The notes beneath the pieces were generated by a model that was not told the origin of the DNA, did not search any database, and worked only from the letters and a program-made list of their open reading frames with translations. Below are positions 48,983 to 58,445 of a DNA stretch of 64,000 bases, piece by piece. The position numbers and the translations under genes are program-made. Position 1 is the stretch's first letter. Every line of letters begins with the position of its first letter. Origin of the DNA: Ruminococcus sp. (GTDB taxonomy: Bacteria > Bacillota > Clostridia > Oscillospirales > Ruminococcaceae); contig NZ_JAILMR010000044.1 in the NCBI RefSeq assembly GCF_024692365.1, forward strand, positions 1 through 64,000, in the 5' to 3' direction.

Positions 48983-50428
48983 CTAGAACCTGAAATACAA
49001 AAACGGATTGAAGGAGTTGCCTGCCAGGTAAGCTACCGATACTATGAACAGCAGGGTGCATTCTGCGGGCACCAGTACGTTTTCGTACATTACAGGCTTG
49101 TGCTTTGCAAGGAATCCGCCTGCTTTTTTGATAAGCGGAGTCGAGCAAACTATCGCAAGCAGGAACAGTACTGCATTCTGTGTCAGCCAGAATGATGTCT
49201 GACCGTTCCAGAAGGGAAGTCCGCCGAAGCCGAACATATTTTTAAGGTTCTGCAAAAGTGCTGATGTATCTTCATAGGCGAATATTCCCCAGCCGATGAC
49301 TATCAGCAGAAGTGCATAGATATGCTGTACTATCTTTGGCGATTTTTTTAGCAGTTTAAGCATGAAGTTTTTCTCCAGCAGGAGTATCACGCCGAAGTAA
49401 ACACCCCACATCATGAAGTTCCAGTTAGCGCCGTGCCAGAAGCCAGTCAGGAACCATACCACCATGATGTTAACGCACTGTCTTGCCTTGCCCTTGCGGT
49501 TTCCGCCCAAGGGGATATAAACATAATCCCTGAACCAGCTTGACAGCGATATGTGCCATCTGCGCCAGAATTCGGTGATGGAATCGGATATGTAGGGGTA
49601 GTTGAAGTTCTCAAGAAAATCAAACCCGAACATCTTGCCAAGACCTATCGCCATATCGGAATAGCCCGAAAAATCAAAGTATATCTGGAATGTATATGCG
49701 ATTATGCCTATCCAGCTGGCAGCCACGCTCAGTTCGTTCTGTGACGAATGGGATATACTGTCAAAAAGCTCACCTACCGCATTGGCGATAATGACCTTTT
49801 TGCCCAGTCCGACGCAGAAACGCTTTACACCCTCTGCGAACTTTTCGGTACTCTCGTTTCTGTTGACCAGCTGTTCGGCTACGTCAACATACCTGACTAT
49901 CGGTCCTGCAATAAGCTGGGGGAACAATGCCACATATGTGCCAAGATGAAGTATATTCTTCTGGCACTTTACGTTGCCCCTGTATACGTCGATAACATAG
50001 GAGAGGGTCTGGAAGCTGTAAAAGCTTATGCCTATGGGCAGTGCCAGACCAGTGGGCTTTATCTGTGTGCCCGCGGCGGAGTTGATAGTGTTTATAAAGA
50101 AATCCGTATACTTGAAAAACAGCAGCAGTCCCAGATTCCAGACCACCGCTGTCATCATCGCGGCAAAAGGACCTTTGCTGTCCTTTTTGTTTTCGGGCAG
50201 GCGGGTCTTATCCGCCAGTATGCCCGTGATGTAAGCCACTATTATCGACAGACACATAAGAAATATGTATATCGGTTCGCCCCATGCGTAGAACACAAGG
50301 CTGAACAGGAACAGCACAGCATTCTGGGCTGTTCTTGCGTGCTTTCTAAACAGTACGGGCATCAGGAAATACATCAGCAGTACTGCGGGCAGAAAGCCAA
50401 AAAGGAAGGTCGTACTTGAAAAAAGCAT
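48983..50428 (-). CDS. MBOAT family O-acyltransferase, second copy
   Basis: 481 residues with the full set of motifs: FYAWGEP, LPIGISFYSFQTLSYVID, FPQLIAGPIVRY, YFDFSGYSDMAIGLGKMFGF and catalytic His in GFWHGANWNFMMWG. It acylates an exported polymer. Here its partners are an SGNH hydrolase and a DUF4358 lipoprotein rather than FkbH and ACP. Start overlaps the lipoprotein stop by one base. Confidence 0.95.
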   Translation of the reverse strand: MLFSSTTFLFGFLPAVLLMYFLMPVLFRKHARTAQNAVLFLFSLVFYAWGEPIYIFLMCLSIIVAYITGILADKTRLPENKKDSKGPFAAMMTAVVWNLGLLLFFKYTDFFINTINSAAGTQIKPTGLALPIGISFYSFQTLSYVIDVYRGNVKCQKNILHLGTYVALFPQLIAGPIVRYVDVAEQLVNRNESTEKFAEGVKRFCVGLGKKVIIANAVGELFDSISHSSQNELSVAASWIGIIAYTFQIYFDFSGYSDMAIGLGKMFGFDFLENFNYPYISDSITEFWRRWHISLSSWFRDYVYIPLGGNRKGKARQCVNIMVVWFLTGFWHGANWNFMMWGVYFGVILLLEKNFMLKLLKKSPKIVQHIYALLLIVIGWGIFAYEDTSALLQNLKNMFGFGGLPFWNGQTSFWLTQNAVLFLLAIVCSTPLIKKAGGFLAKHKPVMYENVLVPAECTLLFIVSVAYLAGNSFNPFLYFRF

Positions 50429-50928
50429 TAACCGATTATCTCCTTAGCCTTTGCGCTGTCGCCTGATACACAGTAGTATACATAATTTCCCTTTACGGTC
50501 AGCACGGCATCATCCAGCTTAGGAGCCTGCTCGGGCTTGTAATCGGTGAATGTGCCCTTCTGGTTGTTAAGTCTCATAGTAAGAGCTGCCTCGATGGAAG
50601 TTGCCATCTCTTCACTGTTTGCTTCAAAGCAGCCTATCTCTTCGGGAGTAGCGCCTGTGGAGCTTACATAGACCTTTGCTGTCTTGTAAGAATCAGCTGA
50701 TACGCCCAGTATCTTATTGATCTTGTCACTGTCGAATTCAATGAGGCTGTCCTCAAAAGTGATATCGCTCTTCATCTTATCAGCAACTGCTGTAACATCA
50801 ACAGTCTCTGTTGCTGTCTGAGCCTTGTCGCCGCCCTTATCGCTGTCTTCCTTTTTGCCGCATGATGCGCAGGCGCAGGTAACTGTCATAGCTGCAAGAA
50901 TGATACATAATGTTTTTTTGATATTCAT
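50428..50928 (-). CDS. DUF4358 lipoprotein
   Basis: 166 residues with a lipoprotein signal (VTCACASCGKK; lipid Cys near residue 20), a Thr/Asp-rich linker and a DUF4358 domain (SADSYKTAKVYVSSTGATPEEIG). DUF4358 proteins are common next to MBOAT genes in Clostridia and are thought to act with them outside the membrane; function unproven. AAGGTGAATT precedes the ATG. Confidence 0.85.
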   Translation of the reverse strand: MNIKKTLCIILAAMTVTCACASCGKKEDSDKGGDKAQTATETVDVTAVADKMKSDITFEDSLIEFDSDKINKILGVSADSYKTAKVYVSSTGATPEEIGCFEANSEEMATSIEAALTMRLNNQKGTFTDYKPEQAPKLDDAVLTVKGNYVYYCVSGDSAKAKEIIG

Positions 50929-50967
50929 TTTAATTCACCTTATCCTTTTAATCTTATATTCATACCA

Positions 50968-51849
50968 TCAGGTATTGTCTATTATGAAATTCTGCCAGTA
51001 CAGGCAATAGTCGGCGGTCATGTGTATGCCGTCGGGAGAAGCTTCCTTGGGGAGGTAGCCGTTTTCATCCGCAACAGCAGAAGAACAGTCGAGATAATGC
51101 AGCCCCAGTTCGCCTGCCACCTTTTCTATCGAAGCGGAGAATGTACGGGCATTCTCGTTATTAACGGCATCGCCATCCTGATCCTGTGATTCTGACAGAG
51201 GAAGTATACCAATGAGGTATATCTCGGCATTGGGCTGATAACTCTGTATGGTCTTTACCATCTCGGTATAGTGTTCTTCAAAGGTCTCGACATAAGGCCA
51301 GCCCATCTCGTTAGTACCGAAGCTTATGAACACTCTGCCGAACTGACGTGAACTGAGCGCCTGTGCAAGAGTCCCCACTGAACCGTCACCCTGTGCTATC
51401 TCGTTGGAAGTCAGCACAGTATCGATATTAAGTCCGACTGCGCAAAGGAAAGTCGCCTGTGGCTTATCGGTACTGTTCATCATAGCAACAGTACGGCTGT
51501 CACCGATAAACACTGCATCGCCGAGATCATCGGCAGTATCCTTTGGGACAGTGTATGGGTGTGCACCATCTGAAATTTCGGGCGCTATGGAACTTGTTTC
51601 CTCTGCTGCTGAACTTTCAGGTTCGGCTTCCGAGGTTTCAGTTTCTTTTTCTTTCGCTTCATGCGAGGTTATTTCAATTTTGGGCGCAGTCTTTTCAACC
51701 TTTGTGTCAACTGCGGGTTTATGTGCATCTTTAACGGCGGCAAACACCGACCAGCACACAGTAAACAGCATACACCCCAGACACAAGGCAGTGATCATAT
51801 TCTGCTGCGCTTTTACGCGCCTTTTTCTGATAACCGAATTACTTTCCAT
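50968..51849 (-). CDS. SGNH/GDSL hydrolase, membrane-anchored
   Basis: 293 residues: N-terminal membrane anchor (MITALCLGCMLFTVCWSVF), an acidic Ser/Glu linker (about 55-95), then an SGNH domain with the nucleophile Ser in FIGDSRT, the block III Asn in SFGTNEM and the Asp-His pair in SPDGIHMT. It would esterify or de-esterify a wall or capsule polymer with the MBOAT encoded downstream. First gene of its operon. Confidence 0.92.
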   Translation of the reverse strand: MESNSVIRKRRVKAQQNMITALCLGCMLFTVCWSVFAAVKDAHKPAVDTKVEKTAPKIEITSHEAKEKETETSEAEPESSAAEETSSIAPEISDGAHPYTVPKDTADDLGDAVFIGDSRTVAMMNSTDKPQATFLCAVGLNIDTVLTSNEIAQGDGSVGTLAQALSSRQFGRVFISFGTNEMGWPYVETFEEHYTEMVKTIQSYQPNAEIYLIGILPLSESQDQDGDAVNNENARTFSASIEKVAGELGLHYLDCSSAVADENGYLPKEASPDGIHMTADYCLYWQNFIIDNT

Positions 51850-51883
51850 CTCTTATTTCCTCTGCACATAACTAGATAAGTAT

Positions 51884-51912
51884 ATCATACCATATTTCCG
51901 AGATATTTGCAA
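51884..51912 (-). promoter_or_regulatory. Promoter of the SGNH-DUF4358-MBOAT operon
   Basis: TTGCAA (51907-51912), 17 bases, TATGAT (51884-51889), minus strand; leader about 30 nt. Confidence 0.72.
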
Positions 51913-52040
51913 GTACATTCTATTAATTTACCCGAAAATCGATTTTTATACTGATATCAGGCGATTCAACATAATTAGATTTTGGAATACTGCCAAAGCT
52001 ATATATCAGCGGATAAACCGAATTTTCTGCAGGACATACA

Positions 52041-52073
52041 AAAGGCAGACATATCATCGTTATGCCTGCCTTT
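52041..52073 (-). terminator. Terminator of the spoIID-maf unit
   Basis: Minus strand GGCAGgCATA-acgatg-TATGtCTGCC then TTTT; imperfect 10-bp stem just past the maf stop. Confidence 0.75.
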
Positions 52074-52080
52074 GTTGCTG

Positions 52081-52668
52081 TTAATCTAACATTTCATGCA
52101 GCTTGATCGCAAGCTTGGATACGGGCAGTCCAACAACGTTGAAGAAATCGCCCTCGATCTTATCCACGAGAAGTGTTCCCTCGCCCTGTATGCCGTAAGC
52201 GCCCGCCTTATCCATCGGTTCGCCCGTATTGATATAATCCTCTATCTCCTCATCGGTGAGATCTTTGAACCAGACCTTTGTTGTTTCGGTAAAGGTATCG
52301 GTATGACCTTTATAACTGATGGATACTCCTGTATCTACGGTATGCATACGTCCCGAAAGAAGTTTCAGCATACGCACTGCATCCTCTTTATCCTTGGGTT
52401 TTCCGAGTATCTCGCCGTCAGCGGTGGTAACTACAGTATCACAGCCGATAACGACAGCTTTCTGATATACATCGGCAATACACTTGCACTTCTGGAACGA
52501 CAGAAAACCGGGAACATCGCCTGCACTCAGTGCCTCGGGGACTGCTTCTCCGCAGTCGGCAGGTATCACCCTGAATGACGGGCATATAAGCTGCATAAGT
52601 TCTTTTCTTCTCGGTGATGCTGATGCAAGTATCACATCATATTCCATCAGCAGATTTTTGATAGTCAA
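52081..52668 (-). CDS. maf: Maf-like nucleotide pyrophosphatase
   Basis: 195 residues of the Maf/YhdE family, which hydrolyse dTTP, UTP or modified nucleotides. Visible: ILASASPRRKELMQLI, VIGCDTVV and GKPKDKEDA, and the C-terminal AGAYGIQGEG. TTG 52668 fits the GGAGGG eight bases upstream; ATG 52647 is the alternative. It starts two bases after the spoIID-like stop. Confidence 0.92.
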   Translation of the reverse strand: MTIKNLLMEYDVILASASPRRKELMQLICPSFRVIPADCGEAVPEALSAGDVPGFLSFQKCKCIADVYQKAVVIGCDTVVTTADGEILGKPKDKEDAVRMLKLLSGRMHTVDTGVSISYKGHTDTFTETTKVWFKDLTDEEIEDYINTGEPMDKAGAYGIQGEGTLLVDKIEGDFFNVVGLPVSKLAIKLHEMLD

Positions 52669-52670
52669 AC

Positions 52671-54218
52671 TTAATACCCTCCATTTTGCTCATACGACCA
52701 GTTGCTGTCTGAATCGTAGTAGCTTCCGTTATCATAACCGCCGTTATCGTAGGTGGTATCCGATGTATAGGTCGTATCCGAAGACCACTGATCGTTGGAT
52801 GCGGAATAATCCGACCACTGCGAAGTAGTATCGCTGTAACCGTAATCGGTCTGCGGTGCGGTATAGCCTGTATCATCATCGGCTGCCGCGGTATTTGAAG
52901 TATCTTTACTTGTATCCTCGGGTGGTTCCTCAGAACCTTCCGCAGGCTTGGAAAGTTCAAGCTTTGCATCGACGTAATAGTGGGTCAGTATCTGGTCGTA
53001 TGTCCAGCCGTTTTCAGCGTAGTAATGTGCGCCCCACTGTGACATACCCACGCCGTGTCCCCAGCCGCAGGAAGTGAATGTGAATTCGCCGTCCTTGTAC
53101 TTTATTGTTATGGCGTTGGATTTAAGACCCATCATATTACAGAGCTGGTTGCCTGTGAGCTTGCAGTTATCTCTGCCGTCAATAGTGACGGTATCGATAT
53201 AAACAACGCTGTATGCTCTGTCGATAGTGAACCACTTGGTCTGGTCATCAGAGAGAGTTATACCGAAGCGTCCCTCAAGCATGGACTTGACCTGTGATTT
53301 AGAATATTTCTTTTCGATGCCCCAGTTTACATCCTGGCTGTCGAATTCGCTTTCAACACATTTAAGGTAGGGATAATCCATGCTCCAGATATCGCCTGCG
53401 GTTGTAGTATAACCCGCACTTGAAGCTGAATACACAGCATTGATTATCTCGCCGTCATAGTGCATAGCCTGACCTTCAACGGATTCGACTAAGCTCTCAA
53501 GCTTGGAAGAATAGCCGTATCTCAGACCTATGGTAGGTGTCAGACCGTGCTCCTGATTGAATCTCAGGTGAGAATATGCTGCGACTATCTGCGCTTTTAT
53601 CGCATCGTCGTCCCATGTATCACCTATCTCGTTATTGACCATCAGGCAGAGAAGTTCATGACCGTTCATAACAACGGTAGAGCCTGAATTTTCATCATGC
53701 ACCCTGAAATACTCGCCTGCCACGCTTCTGGTAGCGGTAAGTTTCTGGGGTGCTGCCTTTTCGGGATAATAGATAAGTGTATCCTGTTCGGGGAAAGGCA
53801 CCGTGAAATCGTCGGGGTCGGTGATAGCGGCACTGTTGACCTTGAAGCCCTTGCACTTAGTTTCGGCAGCGGACATATCGTACTCGCTTATTGCCGCTTT
53901 TTTATACTTGGGAAAAGTCATCTTTTTTACAACAGGCTCAGCTTCGACCTTTTTGGTCTCCTGCTTGGGTTCAGCCTTTGGGGCAGTCTTTTCCGCCTTG
54001 GGCTTAGCGGCAGGTTTTTCTGCTTTCTGTGTTACGGCAGATTTTACGGTCTCTTTAGCTTCTACCCTCTTCGCGGGATTGAAAGCGCTGTCAGTCAGCA
54101 TGAGCAGTCCGCAGCCGCCGGTGACGGCAACGCCTGTTACAAGCATCCTGATATGTGCCGCGATCTGTCTTCTGACAGATGCCTTGCTGTTATTTTCGTC
54201 TTTAGTCTTGCTCATCAC
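52671..54218 (-). CDS. SpoIID/LytB domain wall protein
   Basis: 515 residues: a membrane anchor (about 22-45), an Ala/Lys/Pro-rich linker (about 50-95), a SpoIID domain (about 150-430; NNEIGDTWDDDAIKAQIVAA, GWGHGVGMSQWGAHYYAE) and a low-complexity Tyr/Ser/Asp/Thr tail (about 440-515). SpoIID is a lytic transglycosylase that trims peptidoglycan during spore engulfment; LytB is a related amidase enhancer. The tail is not part of SpoIID. GTG at 54218 or ATG at 54215, after GAGGTAATTTT. Confidence 0.88.
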   Translation of the reverse strand: MMSKTKDENNSKASVRRQIAAHIRMLVTGVAVTGGCGLLMLTDSAFNPAKRVEAKETVKSAVTQKAEKPAAKPKAEKTAPKAEPKQETKKVEAEPVVKKMTFPKYKKAAISEYDMSAAETKCKGFKVNSAAITDPDDFTVPFPEQDTLIYYPEKAAPQKLTATRSVAGEYFRVHDENSGSTVVMNGHELLCLMVNNEIGDTWDDDAIKAQIVAAYSHLRFNQEHGLTPTIGLRYGYSSKLESLVESVEGQAMHYDGEIINAVYSASSAGYTTTAGDIWSMDYPYLKCVESEFDSQDVNWGIEKKYSKSQVKSMLEGRFGITLSDDQTKWFTIDRAYSVVYIDTVTIDGRDNCKLTGNQLCNMMGLKSNAITIKYKDGEFTFTSCGWGHGVGMSQWGAHYYAENGWTYDQILTHYYVDAKLELSKPAEGSEEPPEDTSKDTSNTAAADDDTGYTAPQTDYGYSDTTSQWSDYSASNDQWSSDTTYTSDTTYDNGGYDNGSYYDSDSNWSYEQNGGY

Positions 54219-54292
54219 AAAATTACCTCAAACGTTTAAGATTCGTTGTTTAGGGCTAAAAGCCCACACTGTATAGTTTACCAAATAAAGAG

Positions 54293-54330
54293 AAAAAGTC
54301 AAGACAAAACTCATGTCTGCCCTGACTTTT
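54293..54330 (-). terminator. Terminator of the SleB-like gene
   Basis: Minus strand AAAAGTCAGGGCAGAC-loop-GTCTTGACTTTTT, followed by T. Confidence 0.8.
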
Positions 54331-54381
54331 CGTATGTCTTACCAAATGCTGCACAAAAACTGTTCAGAGCCGTTATGCACT

Positions 54382-55503
54382 TTACCAGTTCTTGAAATAC
54401 CTCTGACCATCGACTTCAAGACAGAATTGCAGGGTCTCAAACCATGCTGAGGAAGCACCGCCGCAATATCTGGGAGCGTAGTAATAAGTAGCACCGTTGG
54501 TGTTATCTTCACCCTTAAGCGCCCTTAACGCGCAGTCTCTTGTGTTCTGCGTGGGTACTGTAGTTCCGTTGTAGTAGCCGTAGATAGCATCAAACTGTTC
54601 GGGAGCTGTGAGCACTGCCGAGATAGAGTCCGGGAACTGGCTCGATTTTACCCTGTTGATGATTACGTTAGCTACTGCGATCTTGCTCGCTTCGGAACAA
54701 TTGCCTACCTCACCCTGAAGCACGTAGCACAGCATCTCAAATTCATCATCGGTATAACTGATGACTGTATCTTTGCTGTCCTTGTCTTCAAGCTTGATAA
54801 CGGTCTTGTCCTCATTCTCTTCGGACTCATCGTCCTTCTTTTCTTCGGCCTTTTTGCTGTCGGGGGTCTTACCCGTAAAATACTCAGTCATTGCATAGCC
54901 CTTTGTTTCGCCATGTCTTACCGAATACCACACACCGTCTTCGGTGCAGCCGTCAACAACGACCCTTGTGTCTGTGTCGAGTACTTCAAGTGCTTCCGCG
55001 CTTTTGCTGGGTTCTGCCCTGAGTGTTACGGGCGACTCAACGTAAAGGAAGGTCTTGGAAATACTTTTGACCTTATTTTTGGTTCCGGTCTCAGCCTTGA
55101 CCGTCTCTTTGCTTGTCTTTTTCTCCGTGGCTGAAGTTGTCGTCTCAGTTCGGGAAGAGCTTGTCCTTTTACCTGCTTCCGTTACCGCAGTGGTCTCGGG
55201 AGCGGAAACTTCTCCGAACTCATACTCGTTGATACTCGCCTTTCTCCATGTGACGGTATCCAGTGCGGTATACGCACCCTCATCTCTCGCTGTGTCGGTG
55301 GTGTTTACATTCGCAGCCTTTGTTTCTCTGCCGATCTCCACTTCTGCTCCTGCATTTCTGCCAAGCAGTCCGCATACGCTTATTGTACCTACGGTAAGTA
55401 CGCACAGTGCGCTGCTTCCAAGCAAAGTTCCGACCTTTCTCACGGACGGCTTAGCGGAATTCCGTTTAGCAGCCCTTGATCTTTTCTGCTTCATTTCTAT
55501 CAC
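54382..55503 (-). CDS. SleB/CwlJ-type cell wall hydrolase with SH3 domain
   Basis: 373 residues: membrane anchor (GTLLGSSALCVLTVGTISVCGLL), a Ser/Thr-rich linker, a bacterial SH3 domain (about 150-212; VTLRAEPSKSAEALEVL), a charged linker and the catalytic SleB/Hydrolase_2 domain (about 255-373; MLCYVLQGEVGNCSEASKIA with the catalytic Glu, and GATYYYAPRYC). SleB enzymes cut spore cortex; here the SH3 suggests use on vegetative wall. Start ambiguous: GTG 55503 or ATG 55494. A hairpin CCGCAGC/GCTGCGG lies in the 126-base leader. Confidence 0.87.
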   Translation of the reverse strand: MIEMKQKRSRAAKRNSAKPSVRKVGTLLGSSALCVLTVGTISVCGLLGRNAGAEVEIGRETKAANVNTTDTARDEGAYTALDTVTWRKASINEYEFGEVSAPETTAVTEAGKRTSSSRTETTTSATEKKTSKETVKAETGTKNKVKSISKTFLYVESPVTLRAEPSKSAEALEVLDTDTRVVVDGCTEDGVWYSVRHGETKGYAMTEYFTGKTPDSKKAEEKKDDESEENEDKTVIKLEDKDSKDTVISYTDDEFEMLCYVLQGEVGNCSEASKIAVANVIINRVKSSQFPDSISAVLTAPEQFDAIYGYYNGTTVPTQNTRDCALRALKGEDNTNGATYYYAPRYCGGASSAWFETLQFCLEVDGQRYFKNW

Positions 55504-55629
55504 ATTACCTTTCCGGGAGCCCCTTGCGAGACTTCCTGTCCGCAGCCGTGAGAGATGCTGCGGAGCTTTATATTTTATACACCGGCGAATCCGATGTAAT
55601 AAGCATAAAGCAAGTGATGACCTATGTCA

Positions 55630-56706
55630 TCAGTATTCCCAGCCTTTATAGACTGTTTTGTTCCCATAGATGTCTTTCCATATCTGTGGGAAGTAGATAT
55701 CCTTGTCCGCTCTGTCCTTGTAGGAAGCTTTTATAGCGTCGATATCATCATCGGGTGTCAGCTTTTTAGCGACTATTACCCATCTTACGCCTTCTTCCAC
55801 CAGTTTTGAACAGGTGGAGAGGGTTATATACTTATCGTCTTTGGTACACTTTACATCATTTGAGTACCATGACCTTCTTGTGATCTCGTTATACCATTCA
55901 TCGAAAATATACTGTTCGTCATTGAAATCTCTGTAACCTATGTATTCCCAGAGATCTCCGTTATCGTCTTTAGCTTCGGTATTTATCATAAAGCAGCTGA
56001 CGACAGCGTATTTGCACTTGCTCTCATATATCGAGTTGAATTCGATGATAGCGTGATCCTTTACGAAGTCCGCGCCCTGTTCGTACTCGGACAGGTGAGT
56101 GAAGCTTGTGCCCAGCCAACCCATGTGGTGACCGAATATCGTGATATTATCTGACTGACGCTCCTCACCGATAACGCTCCATGCGTCAGCAAAAATACTG
56201 CCTGACTCATAGTAGTTACGGTCGAGATCTTTATAAAGATACTCGTCATTGTCCTTGCCCTGTACCACAGGGAAACTCATAAACTCATCACCGTCTGAAT
56301 CAGTGAATCCCGGTATCTTTATCCAGCCCACAACATCATCATTGCGATCTAAGAGCTTTTTATCCTTGACCCATTTCTGAACCTCACGCTTTTTGTAAGA
56401 TTCATCGGGATCTGCGATATCTATATCATCGTTGCCGGTATTTACCTCATAGTCAACATTATCGTCCAACTCAGGCTCATACTGTTCAACGAGACCCTGC
56501 GATCTTTCTCCGCGTGTAGCGCTGAGATAATTTTTCAGGTTTACGAGGGATACACAGAAGATACCCACCGAAGCCAACAAAACTACCTTGCGGACTACCT
56601 CACTGCTTTTGTCGCCCTTACGCGGGATAAAATATCTTATGACCCCGCCTGAATTATTTGTTTCATCATTATCGTTAAAATTTGCTGATCCTCTTGACAT
56701 TGCCAT
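55630..56706 (-). CDS. Class B sortase, copy 1
   Basis: 358 residues with an N-terminal membrane helix (VVLLASVGIFCVSLVNL) and a sortase B domain (about 120-350): catalytic His in IFGHHMG (about 190), catalytic Cys in ITLSTCSK (about 299) and Arg in GVRWVIVAKK. Attaches proteins to the cell wall by a sorting motif, probably including dockerin- or cohesin-type surface proteins. GAGGAGTAATGATAAA precedes the ATG. Same length and layout as the upstream gene, 76 bases away. Confidence 0.93.
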   Translation of the reverse strand: MAMSRGSANFNDNDETNNSGGVIRYFIPRKGDKSSEVVRKVVLLASVGIFCVSLVNLKNYLSATRGERSQGLVEQYEPELDDNVDYEVNTGNDDIDIADPDESYKKREVQKWVKDKKLLDRNDDVVGWIKIPGFTDSDGDEFMSFPVVQGKDNDEYLYKDLDRNYYESGSIFADAWSVIGEERQSDNITIFGHHMGWLGTSFTHLSEYEQGADFVKDHAIIEFNSIYESKCKYAVVSCFMINTEAKDDNGDLWEYIGYRDFNDEQYIFDEWYNEITRRSWYSNDVKCTKDDKYITLSTCSKLVEEGVRWVIVAKKLTPDDDIDAIKASYKDRADKDIYFPQIWKDIYGNKTVYKGWEY

Positions 56707-56782
56707 TTTATCATTACTCCTCGACTTTCAGGGTCATACCCTCTGTCAAGTCTTTTTTGCTGAATTGTTGTTAGTTGTTTGT

Positions 56783-57859
56783 TTAGTATTCCCAGCCCTT
56801 GTAGACCGTGTTGTTGCCGTAATGGTCTCGCCAGTACTTGGGGAAATATATATCCTTCTCAGGTCTTGCCTTGTAGGAACTTACGATGTGATCGATATTG
56901 TCATCGGCTGTAAGCTTCTTCGCTACAATTACCCATCTGAGATCGGGAAGAAGCTTTGAGCAGGTCGAAAGTGTGATATACTTATCGTCCGCGGTACACT
57001 TGATATCATGTGAATACCAAGATCTTTTGCTTACCTGATCGTACCAGTCTTCAAACTTATTATCATCATCATTGAAATCCCTGCAGCCCACATACGCCCA
57101 TACATCGCCGCCGTCGTCCTTTTCCTTAGTGTTGATAGCGAAACAGCTGATTATCGCATATTTGCGACCGCTTTCGTATATGGAATTGAACTCGATTATC
57201 GGGTACTTTTTCAGGAAATCCACGCCACGTTCGTATTCAGACAGGTGGGTGAAGCTTGTACCTACATAACCCATATGGTGACCGAACACAGTAATGTTAT
57301 CGGTCTGACCGTTCTCGTCCATCACACTTGCGTAATCAATGAAGATACTGCCTGATTCGTAGTATTCCTTATCAAGGTTCTTGTCAAGATACTCATTGTT
57401 ATCCTCGCCCTGTACAACAGGGAAGTTTACATATTCCTCGCCGCTGTAATCGGTGAAGCCCGGTATCTTTATCCAGCCGATAACGTCTTTATTACGTTTC
57501 AGCAGTGGCTTTGCCCAGTCCTGAAGCTTCAGCTTCTGGGCTGATGCCTCGGGGTTTGCCGAATCGTAATCGTCGCCGCCGTTATTTGCATCGTAGTTGA
57601 CATTATCATCGAACTTGGGTTCATATTCAACCACAACTTTCTGTATATAGGACTTCTGTTTCTCGCGGCTGGCGCCCAGGTAATCACTAAGTTCATTCAG
57701 CGACATCGAAAACAGAACTATCGATGCACAGAAAGCTACCTTGCGGACGATCTCGTTGACCTTATCACCTTTCCAGGGGATAAAATATTTCACAAACCGC
57801 AGAAAGAAATTCGATTCATCTCTCTCTGTCAGATTTGCCGTCTCGTTAAACATTGCCAT
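56783..57859 (-). CDS. Class B sortase, copy 2
   Basis: 358 residues, paralogue of the preceding gene: anchor VAFCASIVLFSMSLNEL, His in VFGHHMG, Cys in ITLSTCSK, Arg in LRWVIVAKK. The two differ most in the linker (about 60-110). AAGGAGATCATAACG precedes the ATG, which overlaps the pncC stop region by 14 bases. Two copies suggest two substrates or an added specialised sorting job. Confidence 0.93.
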   Translation of the reverse strand: MAMFNETANLTERDESNFFLRFVKYFIPWKGDKVNEIVRKVAFCASIVLFSMSLNELSDYLGASREKQKSYIQKVVVEYEPKFDDNVNYDANNGGDDYDSANPEASAQKLKLQDWAKPLLKRNKDVIGWIKIPGFTDYSGEEYVNFPVVQGEDNNEYLDKNLDKEYYESGSIFIDYASVMDENGQTDNITVFGHHMGYVGTSFTHLSEYERGVDFLKKYPIIEFNSIYESGRKYAIISCFAINTKEKDDGGDVWAYVGCRDFNDDDNKFEDWYDQVSKRSWYSHDIKCTADDKYITLSTCSKLLPDLRWVIVAKKLTADDNIDHIVSSYKARPEKDIYFPKYWRDHYGNNTVYKGWEY

Positions 57860-58409
57860 CGTTATGATCTCCTTGACTTGTCTGTATGCCGCAAAGCTCG
57901 CAGATCATCTGCATAGTTTTCAGCACAGTTAACCTTCTTATTGATCCTCTGTCAAGTTTTTCATACTCTTCATATAACTTCAGCACTCGCGACAATTCCT
58001 TGTCTTTGTACCTTACCGAAACGTATACCGTTCCGACAGGTTTTTCCTCGGTGCCTCCCGTGGGTCCGGCAAGACCCGTTATACCCACCGCGCAGTCAGT
58101 ACCAAAAAGTTCCATGGCACCTCTGCTCATCTCACTTGCTACCTCGGAAGAATAGACTGTATATTCGTCCAGCGTTTCTTTCTTCACGCCCAGAACTTTC
58201 ATCTTTATATCCTCGGTATACGTGCAGACGCCGCCTTTGAACACAGCGGACGCGCCCGGCACTGCGGTGATATATTCAGCCACCATTCCGCCCGTGCAAC
58301 TTTCAGCTGTTGACATAGTGACCGAATTCATTATCATATATTTTACTACACCCTCTGTAACAATGTCAATAGTTTCTGTTACCACTTTGTAGTCTTCCGC
58401 AAAATTCAT
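57846..58409 (-). CDS. pncC: CinA-type nicotinamide-nucleotide amidohydrolase
   Basis: 187 residues from ATG 58409 (GGGAGGAAGCGA upstream; the track starts 12 codons early). The PncC/CinA C-terminal domain reads MSTAESCTGGMVAEYIT and VGITGLAGPTGGTEEKPVGTVYVS. It hydrolyses NMN to recycle NAD. Starts the pncC-sortase-sortase run. Confidence 0.92.
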   Translation of the reverse strand: MNFAEDYKVVTETIDIVTEGVVKYMIMNSVTMSTAESCTGGMVAEYITAVPGASAVFKGGVCTYTEDIKMKVLGVKKETLDEYTVYSSEVASEMSRGAMELFGTDCAVGITGLAGPTGGTEEKPVGTVYVSVRYKDKELSRVLKLYEEYEKLDRGSIRRLTVLKTMQMICELCGIQTSQGDHNDGNV

Positions 58410-58445
58410 TCGCTTCCTCCCGCCTTTTACTGACACATCACACAA

